Shown: one piece after another, positions 7,319-13,392 of the stretch
Layout of the letters: every line of letters begins with the position of its first letter
Position numbering within the stretch: position 1 is the stretch's first letter
NCBI GenBank assembly: GCA_016550425.1
Contig: JABXGS010000242.1
Span: 1 to 19,985, forward strand
Direction of reading: 5' to 3'
Length of the DNA: 19,985 nucleotides
Source: an archaeon
GTDB taxonomy: Archaea; Asgardarchaeota; Hermodarchaeia; Hermodarchaeales; Hermodarchaeaceae
The notes under the pieces: model-generated
What the model was told of the DNA's origin: nothing
The model's input: the letters and a program-made list of their open reading frames with translations, nothing else
The model's database searches: none
Made by a program: the position numbers and the translations under genes

Positions 7319-8251
7319 ATGACCAAAAATCTTGTGCGAGTACATTTCTTGGGTGTGGGAGGAGGAATCCCTTCCATCACTCGAGCTTCACCATCGATAG
7401 CTATCTATTTTCAAGGGAAGCTCCTGTTATTTGATTGCGGTGAAGGAACACAGCTTCAACTGCAAAGGGCAGGACTTAGCTTACAGCGGATAAGGGAAAT
7501 ATTCATCACCCATCTCCATGGTGACCATGTTTTGGGATTACCAGGGCTTATTTCGACAATGACGATGCTTAATCGAACAAAACCTCTGAATGTTTATGGA
7601 CCTGTTGGTACCAAGGAATTCACAGAAACCGTCTTAGAATGGACTCATACCCATCTTGAATTTCAATTGACGGTTGAGGATGTGAAGGAAGGTATTGTCT
7701 CAGGGCAGGCACTATACTCCGTAGAATGCTTACCTGCTCTTCATGGAGTTCCATCTCTTTCTTTTATTCTTCAAATGGCAGATATTCCGGGAAAATTCGA
7801 TGCACGAAAAGCTAAACAGCTAGGGGTACCAGCGGGGCCTGTTCGTAAACAGCTTTTCCAGGGGCAGCCAATAGAAACTCCAGAGGGAAAGCTTATTCGT
7901 CCTGAAGATGTGTTGGGAGCCGTGCGAAAGGGAGTTCGAATTGTGTTTTCAGGAGATACCGCGCCAAACCCGCGTTTAGTTAAGGCAGCTAAGAATGCTG
8001 ATCTTCTAATTCACGATGCAACGTTTACATCCGCTCACCGAGAGAATGCACTGAAATATCAGCACTCCACAGCCGCACAAGCTGCTGAAATAGCTGTTCA
8101 AGCTAAAGTGAAGCAATTGGTATTGATACATGCTAGCCCACGATATGCAATGATGGAGGAACATGAAAAAGAAGCACTGGCGATTTTTCTTCAAACTTCT
8201 GTTCCCAAAGATTTGGAATATATTGAGCTCAATCCTTCAACGATTGAATGA
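7319..8251 (+). CDS. rnz: Ribonuclease Z (tRNA 3' endonuclease)
   Basis: A zinc-dependent beta-lactamase-fold endonuclease that removes 3' trailers from pre-tRNAs. The zinc motif is THLHGDH at 64-70. Upstream is LGVGGGIPSITRASPSIAI and FDCGEGTQLQL, the standard short-form RNase Z opening. SGDTAPN near 214 and HASPRY near 270 provide further metal or catalytic positions, and LKYQHSTAAQAAEIA carries the conserved HST. At 310 aa it is a complete short (ELAC1-type) enzyme. The ATG starts one base after the preceding stop, so it is the third gene of an RNA-maturation operon. tRNA-Pro in this window encodes its own CCA, which usually restrains RNase Z on such precursors. Confidence 0.95.
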   Translation: MTKNLVRVHFLGVGGGIPSITRASPSIAIYFQGKLLLFDCGEGTQLQLQRAGLSLQRIREIFITHLHGDHVLGLPGLISTMTMLNRTKPLNVYGPVGTKEFTETVLEWTHTHLEFQLTVEDVKEGIVSGQALYSVECLPALHGVPSLSFILQMADIPGKFDARKAKQLGVPAGPVRKQLFQGQPIETPEGKLIRPEDVLGAVRKGVRIVFSGDTAPNPRLVKAAKNADLLIHDATFTSAHRENALKYQHSTAAQAAEIAVQAKVKQLVLIHASPRYAMMEEHEKEALAIFLQTSVPKDLEYIELNPSTIE

Positions 8252-8259
8252 CAGAACTA

Positions 8260-8697
8260 TCATTTGAGTTGAAGATTTTTTCTTAATTGGGGTTTTCCCT
8301 TGACAGTGGGGGGGCTAATATAATCAATAACATCCTGGATGTTAGTGGCTTGAATTTCAACCCGTATCGGACCCATCGCAGAATAGTCGTCTAAATCACA
8401 CAAGTGAAACCGATTTACGACCGCGGCTTGGCGTTGCATACCAAAGACAACTGACTTATTGTGCATCGATTTGAGCAATCGTTGTCTCACGGCTTCAAGA
8501 ATCCGTTGTTCTCGGAACTTCTTCGCTAATATGGCAATGGATTCGGGACCAGTGGCTTTTCCGATTAGAACTGTTCCGAACTCGGGATCTTGTTTAATTT
8601 CACAATTAACGGGTGCACACAAATTTTTGAATGCTTTCCGAAGCGTTTCGGGATTCTCGGTTTGTTTAACATCGGCCCATAATGTAATGGTAATAAT
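8260..8697 (-). CDS. UPF0201 family protein, apparent AUU start
   Basis: An archaeal family of unknown biochemical function (UPF0201/COG1325) related to ribosomal-protein L5-like folds and suspected to bind RNA. Recognisable features: an opening strand ITLWADVKQTENPE, the conserved KKFREQRILEAVR helix, the FGMQRQAAVVNRFHLCD stretch and the GPIRVEI strand. It gives 145 aa from the ATT at 8695-8697, the family's usual length. The first ATG/GTG/TTG in this frame is a TTG at 8622 that would remove 25 residues including the first beta-strand; the frame is closed by a TAA upstream of 8715. GGGAGG at 8706-8711 sits 8 nt before the ATT, so I read AUU as the start codon (a second ATT follows directly). 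It lies 17 bases after the UPF0200 gene, its usual partner. Confidence 0.8.
   Translation of the reverse strand: MITITLWADVKQTENPETLRKAFKNLCAPVNCEIKQDPEFGTVLIGKATGPESIAILAKKFREQRILEAVRQRLLKSMHNKSVVFGMQRQAAVVNRFHLCDLDDYSAMGPIRVEIQATNIQDVIDYISPPTVKGKPQLRKNLQLK
8276..8281 (+). terminator. Oligo-T tract downstream of rnz
   Basis: A run of six T residues, within a T-rich GATTTTTTCTTA stretch, begins 25 bases after the rnz stop. Archaeal RNA polymerase terminates on oligo-T, so this is a candidate end of the + operon. It lies inside the last codons of the convergent UPF0201 gene. Confidence 0.35.
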
Positions 8698-8705
8698 AGG
8701 TGAAG

Positions 8706-8711
8706 CCTCCC
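8706..8711 (-). promoter_or_regulatory. Shine-Dalgarno that places the UPF0201 start at ATT
   Basis: GGGAGG on the minus strand is a strong match to the archaeal anti-Shine-Dalgarno. Eight bases separate it from the ATT at 8697-8695. No ATG, GTG or TTG in any frame lies within range of this site. Confidence 0.7.
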
Positions 8712-8714
8712 TCT

Positions 8715-9281
8715 TTACTCGATATTAAATTCCTCTACGAGAACTTGGCGTACCCGTGATTTGAGTTTGTTGTATTTGCCTTCATTTACAATCATTATAT
8801 CTGCCTGTGCAATGATTCGTCCTAATCCAACATCTAGTTCTCGGGTATCTCTTTGTCTGAAGGTTTCACGTGTTAATGAATCGTCTTCACGACCACGTTG
8901 ACTAAGACGTTGAAAACGGATTTGCGGAGAAGCGTGAACCGCCACAACGAGTACATGATCTACTGCATCTTGAAATGCTTTGATTTCTGCTTCGCTTCTT
9001 GCCCCGTCAATAACCAAATTCTTTCCTGCTACGTTTGAAAATTTGTTAATTATTCGTTTTGCTATTATTGCAGGTCCGAATTTTTCGCGGAGTTCTATCA
9101 TTATTCGACCAAGAGTCTGGGGACTATGAGGAAGTTTGTGTCGGGTTACTTCTTCTCGGACAACATCACCCATTACGAAAACTGGTATTCCAAGATTTTT
9201 AGCTACAGTTGCACCGATGGATTTACCTGAACCGGGCATTCCACAAAATATGACGATTTTTTCTACGGGCAACGTAACCAC
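8715..9281 (-). CDS. UPF0200 P-loop kinase-like protein
   Basis: A small P-loop NTPase of 188 aa resembling dephospho-CoA and nucleoside-monophosphate kinases. Walker A is GMPGSGKS at 14-21. FVMGDVVREEV near 34-44 looks like the NMP-binding helix, and VIDGARSEAEIKAF near 92-105 contains the Walker-B-like strand. The family is named UPF0200, and archaeal dephospho-CoA kinase activity has been assigned to a different family, so the substrate is open. The start is the GTG at 9281; the same frame is closed by a stop two codons upstream. UPF0200 and UPF0201 are fused into one protein in some archaea (AF_1395 of Archaeoglobus is named UPF0200/UPF0201); here they are separate. It lies 16 bases downstream of the AAA ATPase gene. 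Confidence 0.85.
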   Translation of the reverse strand: MVTLPVEKIVIFCGMPGSGKSIGATVAKNLGIPVFVMGDVVREEVTRHKLPHSPQTLGRIMIELREKFGPAIIAKRIINKFSNVAGKNLVIDGARSEAEIKAFQDAVDHVLVVAVHASPQIRFQRLSQRGREDDSLTRETFRQRDTRELDVGLGRIIAQADIMIVNEGKYNKLKSRVRQVLVEEFNIE

Positions 9282-9297
9282 AATTCATAGTACAAGA

Positions 9298-10416
9298 CTA
9301 CTTATACAAACGCTTATCTTTTGAAGTTTGAAGAATTTCCACATGTTGAAAGGTTGATTCATCAAGGGTCGAAAGTCCTTTGGAAAGAGCGTGGTGAAGA
9401 GCACCCTTTAAGACCCGATCTTTCAAATCGCGCCCGGAATAACCTTCAGTGCGTCGAGCAATAGATTCCAAATCTGCGTTAATGGGCATGGGAAGACTAG
9501 AGGAATATTTTCGTAAGATTTCGAGTCTATCACTGAGATTAGGGAGTGGAAAATTAATTTCTTCCTCGAATCGACTTCTTAAAGCAGGGTCTAAGAAATC
9601 ACGACTATTGGTGGCTGCAATTACAACAACGCCTTCTTGATCCTCGATCAAATCGAACTGGGAGATAAGAGAGTTCACTACCTCAGTCACATCTCCACGG
9701 ACAGACTGGAATCCTCGATCAAGACCAATAGAGTCGATTTCATCAATAAAGACGATGCACGGCTTCTTTCGTACGATGTCTTCGAAAAGTTTGTTTACCT
9801 TGTCAGCCCCTGCGCCGACGTGCTGTCCGATGAGCGAGGTGGCTTTTACGTAAGCAAATTCCGTTTGCGTTTCCCAAGCTAGAGCCCGAGCTAACATGGT
9901 TTTTCCAGTTCCAGGTGGACCATAAAATAAAACCCGACGAGGGGCCCACTCCGCGAACCGAGTAGGGTCAGCGATGTATTTTTGGATAATAAGGCATTTG
10001 GCTTTAGCATTCTCGTGACCAATAACATCATCAAACCCAATTTTGCGACCTTTTGTTGGAACTATATCGGGAGGTTCAATTAGTCGTATTTTCGTATCAG
10101 AAACGATATGAGCTTCTTGAGGAATCACTGATACAACTTCAAAAGCGAAATCGGGAAGGAGTAGCTGGTCAAATAGATAATCAGCCGGTTTTACTCTGAT
10201 TCCTTGCCATTGGTCGACCGCATATGCGTTAAAGAGCTTTTCATCCGGAATACGGAGCAAAGGAATAGCAGGAGTACTGTTAACTTCAAGGGGGTATCCT
10301 GCGGGTCGCAAAGTAACTTCACGGGCGGGAATGATTGTTTCGGTGAGAGGGTCACCTGTTGTTCGTGATAGCTCCGCAAGCGGTTTACGAGAACGAGATG
10401 ATTTCTTAGTCTTCAA
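9298..10416 (-). CDS. Single-ring AAA ATPase, COG1223-like, with Cdc48-N-like region
   Basis: An AAA ATPase with one ATPase module. Numbering from a TTG at 10416 (372 aa): an N-terminal region of about 130 residues whose end (FEVVSVIPQEAHIVSDTKI) resembles the end of the Cdc48/VAT N domain; Walker A GPPGTGKT at 166-173; Walker B IVFIDEID at 211-218; sensor 1 AATN; the second region of homology DPALRSRFEEEI with arginine fingers R280 and R282; and a C-terminal lid. It is probably an unfolding or remodelling ATPase; the target is unknown. The frame runs open to an ATG at 10518, but the only TATA-like element (10467-10476) predicts transcription from about 10446, and GGGAGG at 10427-10432 stands 10 nt before the TTG. 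The ATG at 10518 cannot be excluded. Confidence 0.8.
   Translation of the reverse strand: MKTKKSSRSRKPLAELSRTTGDPLTETIIPAREVTLRPAGYPLEVNSTPAIPLLRIPDEKLFNAYAVDQWQGIRVKPADYLFDQLLLPDFAFEVVSVIPQEAHIVSDTKIRLIEPPDIVPTKGRKIGFDDVIGHENAKAKCLIIQKYIADPTRFAEWAPRRVLFYGPPGTGKTMLARALAWETQTEFAYVKATSLIGQHVGAGADKVNKLFEDIVRKKPCIVFIDEIDSIGLDRGFQSVRGDVTEVVNSLISQFDLIEDQEGVVVIAATNSRDFLDPALRSRFEEEINFPLPNLSDRLEILRKYSSSLPMPINADLESIARRTEGYSGRDLKDRVLKGALHHALSKGLSTLDESTFQHVEILQTSKDKRLYK
9301..9310 (-). promoter_or_regulatory. Possible internal TATA box before UPF0200
   Basis: The minus strand reads TTTGTATAAG, about 24 bases before the GTG at 9281, at the very end of the AAA ATPase gene. It could drive a leaderless UPF0200 mRNA separately from the operon promoter. 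Weak evidence. Confidence 0.25.
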
Positions 10417-10466
10417 CCAATCGATGCCTCCCAGAAGCGAGCTGTTCGCCTTTGGGAATGGAGAAT

Positions 10467-10476
10467 GATATAAAGT
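10467..10476. promoter_or_regulatory. Near-symmetric TATA element between the AAA ATPase gene and thpR
   Basis: GATATAAAGT on the plus strand reads ACTTTATATC on the minus strand, and both are acceptable archaeal TATA boxes. About 25 bases away on either side lie plausible initiation points: near 10496 for thpR (21-nt leader to the ATG at 10517) and near 10446 for the ATPase gene (30-nt leader to the TTG at 10416). Confidence 0.5.
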
Positions 10477-10516
10477 TTCCTGCTGATTTATCGATAGAAA
10501 GAAGGACTGATGAGAC

Positions 10517-11086
10517 ATGACTGAGATCCGGTGCTTCATTGCAATCGAAGTTGACGATGCGAACATAATTCGCCAGATTACAAAAATTCAGCAAGAACTA
10601 CTCTCTAGCGGAGCAAAATTAAAACTCGTTGAACCACAAAATCTCCATTTTACACTTCATTTTCTTGGAAACGTCGCCGAAGAAAGAGTGCCAGACGTTG
10701 CGGATATTGTTCAGAAGGTAGAAGGAAACATTTTTGATGTTGAACTTGCGGGTCTGGGTTGTTTTCGCCCTCAGAGACCACGTGTGATTTGGATAGGCTG
10801 CAATAAAGGAGCAGAACAAATCATTCAACATCAGAAATATTTAGGAAGAGAACTTCGAGCAAATAGATTTCCTTCAGAAAAAAGAAAGTACTCTCCACAC
10901 CTAACCGTTGTGAGAGTCCGTAGTGGATTAAATCGTGAGCAGCTGATGGAATTAGTTCGCCAATACTCGAACTATGAGTTTGGTAAATTTTATGCCAAAG
11001 CTATTAAATTGAAAATGAGCACGCTTACTCCCAAAGGACCCATTTATGAAGATTTAACAGTAAACAACTTAGATGAAGCCAATTAA
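10517..11086 (+). CDS. thpR: RNA 2',3'-cyclic phosphodiesterase / 2'-5' RNA ligase family
   Basis: A 2H-phosphoesterase acting on RNA 2',3'-cyclic phosphate ends; archaeal members also ligate tRNA halves through 2'-5' bonds in vitro. Both signature HxT motifs are present, HFTL at 44-47 and HLTV at 128-131, in the expected spacing, with a typical MTEIRCFIAIEV start and full length (189 aa). The ATG at 10517 shares CATG with an ATG on the opposite strand. It precedes an SDR gene by 18 bases, so the two are likely co-transcribed. A link to splicing of the intron-bearing tRNA about 1 kb downstream is possible but unproven, since archaeal tRNA exon ligation is generally assigned to RtcB. Confidence 0.92.
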   Translation: MTEIRCFIAIEVDDANIIRQITKIQQELLSSGAKLKLVEPQNLHFTLHFLGNVAEERVPDVADIVQKVEGNIFDVELAGLGCFRPQRPRVIWIGCNKGAEQIIQHQKYLGRELRANRFPSEKRKYSPHLTVVRVRSGLNREQLMELVRQYSNYEFGKFYAKAIKLKMSTLTPKGPIYEDLTVNNLDEAN

Positions 11087-11104
11087 AATGCGAGGTGTAT
11101 TCGT

Positions 11105-12121
11105 TTGAAAATTCTTGTTACGGGAGCAACCGGATTTATCGGGCGAAATCTCGTATCCAGGCTTGTAAAGGAAAAACACGAGGTCAAAGCGTTAGTCAGA
11201 AAAACCAGCGATGTGCAAGGCTTGCCTCGAGAAATCCAATTAGTAGAAGGAGACCTTCTTGATCCAAATTCCTTAGAAAAGGCCGTTAAGGAAACTGAAA
11301 TTGTATTTCATCTAGCGGCCCTTTTTGATTTCTATCCAAAAGATATCGATCTTCTCTACCAAGTAAATGTGGAAGGAACACGCAATCTGATCAAGGCTTG
11401 TGAAAAGACCGTTGTGAAGCGTTTCATCTATTGCTCCACTAGCGAAACAACAGGGGTTGTGGATAGTCCACCAGCAACAGAGGAAACTGAGCTTAATCCG
11501 ATGTATGAATACGGTAAGAGTAAGATTTTGGCTGAAAATGAAGTAAGAGAAGGCGCTAAAGCTGCTGGATTTGATTACATCATCCTTCGGCCTGTGGGCA
11601 TCACGGGGCCAGGAGAGTTTTACTTAGGTTTTGAAACCTATGAGGCGGTAGCGAACAAACGAATCTCGATGATTCCTGGGGATGGTCAAAAACATATCAT
11701 GTTCATGCATGTTGATGATTTGGTTGAGGGATTCCTTTCTGCATTGAAAACAAAGAAAGGAGTAAATGATACCTTTCTTCTTTGTACTGATGATGTCTTC
11801 ACTTATGAGGAACTTTTTCAGTTCGTTGCTGAGTATTTAGGAGTAGACCCACCTAAGAGAAAGGTTCCGGTTATTTTAGGCAAAATTGGTGTCGGTTTGA
11901 TTGGTTTCTTCAAGCATCGAGAAAAACGGACATATCTGTGGCATGCGAAAACGGTGGATGCTATGAACCAGGACCGTTGGTATTCGAATGAGAAAGCAAA
12001 GCGTGTTTTGGGTTGGAAGCCGAGTATGACAATGGCAGAAGCCTTTCGAAGAACCATGGATTGGTATATTTCTGAAGGATATCTTTCAAGACCAGCAACT
12101 GATGAGGAAAAGCAGTTATAA
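11105..12121 (+). CDS. NAD(P)-dependent epimerase/dehydratase (extended SDR)
   Basis: An extended short-chain dehydrogenase/reductase of 338 aa. The nucleotide-binding GxxGxxG is at 7-13 (GATGFIG); the acidic residue D50 of VEGDL, the HLAA strand near 69-72 and the catalytic YxxxK at Y136-K140 with upstream STSE serine/threonines complete the active site. These families act on nucleotide sugars, sterol-like or dihydroflavonol-like substrates; the C-terminal half, which sets specificity, is not distinctive enough for a call. The start is a TTG with GAGGTG at 11092-11097, seven bases upstream. It follows thpR closely, though the two have no obvious shared pathway. Confidence 0.88.
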   Translation: MKILVTGATGFIGRNLVSRLVKEKHEVKALVRKTSDVQGLPREIQLVEGDLLDPNSLEKAVKETEIVFHLAALFDFYPKDIDLLYQVNVEGTRNLIKACEKTVVKRFIYCSTSETTGVVDSPPATEETELNPMYEYGKSKILAENEVREGAKAAGFDYIILRPVGITGPGEFYLGFETYEAVANKRISMIPGDGQKHIMFMHVDDLVEGFLSALKTKKGVNDTFLLCTDDVFTYEELFQFVAEYLGVDPPKRKVPVILGKIGVGLIGFFKHREKRTYLWHAKTVDAMNQDRWYSNEKAKRVLGWKPSMTMAEAFRRTMDWYISEGYLSRPATDEEKQL

Positions 12122-12167
12122 GGGCAAATTGATTTATGAGTCAAGTTCATGGGCCGGTGGTCTAGAT

Positions 12168-12195
12168 TCCGACCGGCAACTGCCTTTGGCTAGAT
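12168..12195 (+). other. tRNA-Pro intron 1, D loop (17/17a), 28 nt
   Basis: The splice motif is a bulge-helix-bulge. CTAG at 12162-12165 pairs with CTAG at 12190-12193 as the central 4-bp helix, and each is followed by a 3-nt ATT bulge, cut between its second and third bases. The inner stem pairs 12169-12172 with 12186-12189, and further GGC/GCC pairs close an AACT loop. The outer helix is weak. The junctions lie in a direct repeat CTAGATT, so several cut positions give the same mature tRNA. Confidence 0.82.
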
Positions 12196-12218
12196 TGGTA
12201 TGATGCCTGCCTGGGGCG

Positions 12219-12248
12219 TGATTACTACATGGTGTAGTAATCCCCTTT
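12219..12248 (+). other. tRNA-Pro intron 2, anticodon stem (39/40), 30 nt
   Basis: A full bulge-helix-bulge: outer helix 12209-12212 with 12250-12253, central helix GGGG (12213-12216) with CCCU (12243-12246), bulges CGU (12217-12219) and UUC (12247-12249), and a perfect 10-bp inner hairpin 12220-12229 with 12233-12242 around UGG. Cutting each bulge after its second base restores a perfect 5-bp anticodon stem. A canonical 37/38 cut would not. Confidence 0.9.
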
Positions 12249-12289
12249 CAGGTGATCCCGCGTTCAAATCGCGGCCGGCCCACCATCAT

Positions 12290-12306
12290 CCCACTATTTT
12301 ATTTAT
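12290..12306 (+). terminator. T-rich tract after tRNA-Pro
   Basis: The sequence CCACTATTTTATTTATT starts about five bases past the encoded CCA and is the only T-rich stretch there. It is a plausible oligo-T terminator for the tRNA and overlaps the stop of the convergent gene. Confidence 0.35.
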
Positions 12307-13363
12307 TGAATTTCCACCAAGGTTTTAGAAGATTTTTAGTTTCATTGAGAAGCGTGTTTATGTATTTGGAGATACGAGAATCCTCATCAGGCCCTTTTTC
12401 CTGGATTGGTTCTCCCTGACCACTCATTGCAACCAATGTATTGAATATTGACTCTTCCAAAGCCTGCAAGTCATATCCACCTTCAAGAAACATGATTACT
12501 TTTCCGTCACAATATTTTTTCGCCACCTTCGTGATTAATTGTGCAGCTTTAAGATATGCAGTCGCACTGAATTGAAGACCAGTGAGGTAGTCACGAAAGT
12601 GTGCATCGTATCCTGCAGAGACCAAGATTGCAGTGGGTTGGAATTGTTCAGTTAAAGATGGAAAAAGTACAGAGAGTCCCTGTAAAAATGATTCACCAGT
12701 AGTTCCTGGGGGTAACGGGAGATTCACATTGTAACCTTTACCAGAACCCTCGCCAAGTTCATCTGGATAACCTGAATATCCGGGATATAACGTACGCCCG
12801 TCTTGGTGAAAGCCTAGATAGAGAACATCAGATTCTGCATAATGGATTTCTTGGGTCCCATTTCCGTGGTGAGCATCGATATCAAGAATTAATATGCGAC
12901 TGTCTGGTATGTTTGCAGTGATATAACGGGCGAGAACGGAGATATTGTTGAATAAACAGAAGCCGCGGGCAGATTGTTCGTTTGCGTGGTGGCCTGGCGG
13001 ACGTACTAAAGCGAAGGCGTTGTCCAAATTTCCTGTTTGAATCTCTTCCCAAGCATTAATTCCTGCACCGGCTGCTAAGATTGCAGCAGTATAGGATCCT
13101 TTTGAGGTGCGGGTGTCAGCGTCTAATCGGGCTTCTCGTTCTGATGCATTTTGGATAAGATCAATGTATTCTTTCGGATGTACTCTCTCTAAATCGGATA
13201 GTTGGATAGCTTGGGGTTTGTTCAACACGATAGAGCCAGTTTTGAATACCTTTTTTTCTTCCAAAAAGTTCATGACTGCACTCAGGCGTTCAGGTCGTTC
13301 AGGGTGGCTGAAGCCCATATCGTGTTCCAGGAAGGCTGGATGATAGAATAAACCAGTCGGCAA
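12299..13363 (-). CDS. Histone deacetylase family protein (class II / AcuC-like)
   Basis: An arginase/deacetylase-fold zinc hydrolase of 354 aa that removes acyl groups from lysine or polyamines. Numbering from a TTG at 13363: HPERPERL near 20-27, the active-site histidines in RPPGHHA at 121-127, zinc ligands D163 and H165 in DIDAHHGNG, the third ligand D253 in SAGYDAH at 249-255, and the glycine-tyrosine motif GGYD near the C-terminus that supplies the transition-state tyrosine. All catalytic residues are present. The frame is open upstream into hel308, but those residues are unrelated, and GAGG at 13372-13375 lies 8 nt before the TTG. It is the third gene of the mcm-hel308 operon. Substrate unproven; chromatin proteins, acetylpolyamines or metabolic enzymes are all possible. 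Confidence 0.92.
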   Translation of the reverse strand: MPTGLFYHPAFLEHDMGFSHPERPERLSAVMNFLEEKKVFKTGSIVLNKPQAIQLSDLERVHPKEYIDLIQNASEREARLDADTRTSKGSYTAAILAAGAGINAWEEIQTGNLDNAFALVRPPGHHANEQSARGFCLFNNISVLARYITANIPDSRILILDIDAHHGNGTQEIHYAESDVLYLGFHQDGRTLYPGYSGYPDELGEGSGKGYNVNLPLPPGTTGESFLQGLSVLFPSLTEQFQPTAILVSAGYDAHFRDYLTGLQFSATAYLKAAQLITKVAKKYCDGKVIMFLEGGYDLQALEESIFNTLVAMSGQGEPIQEKGPDEDSRISKYINTLLNETKNLLKPWWKFNK

Positions 13364-13392
13364 ATTTGTAACCTCATGAGCAATTGGATGTA

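Larger units (their letters stand above)
12151..12285 (+). tRNA. tRNA-Pro(GGG) with two introns
   Basis: Removing two introns gives a complete tRNA from three exons (12151-12167, 12196-12218, 12249-12285; 77 nt with CCA). The acceptor stem pairs GGGCCGG with CCGGCCC. The D arm is GUCUAGAUUGGUAUGAU. The anticodon stem pairs CCUGC with GCAGG around the loop CUGGGGC, so the anticodon is GGG and reads CCC. The variable loop is UGAUC, the T arm pairs CCGCG with CGCGG around UUCAAAU, the discriminator is A, and CCA is encoded. Unspliced, neither the D arm nor the anticodon stem can form in full; only the double-intron reading pairs every stem. The gene lies 29 bases after the SDR gene and 13 bases before the convergent deacetylase gene. 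Confidence 0.93.

Noticed and set aside
9637..9882. A + strand 81-codon frame antisense to the AAA ATPase
   Set aside because: It covers the Walker A and B codons of the real gene and its product resembles nothing.
12162..12196. Direct repeat CTAGATT flanking 21 bases inside the tRNA gene, as a target-site duplication or attachment site
   Set aside because: The spacing, self-complementary CTAG and identical ATT bulges form a splice motif, and removing the insert restores a perfect D arm; no mobile element is nearby.
12220..12242. Perfect 10-bp inverted repeat read as a transcription terminator
   Set aside because: It lies inside the tRNA gene and forms the inner helix of intron 2; no T run follows directly.
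10517..12285. thpR as a dedicated exon ligase for the neighbouring split tRNA
   Set aside because: The distance is over 1 kb with an unrelated gene between, and archaeal tRNA exon joining is attributed to RtcB; proximity alone is not evidence.
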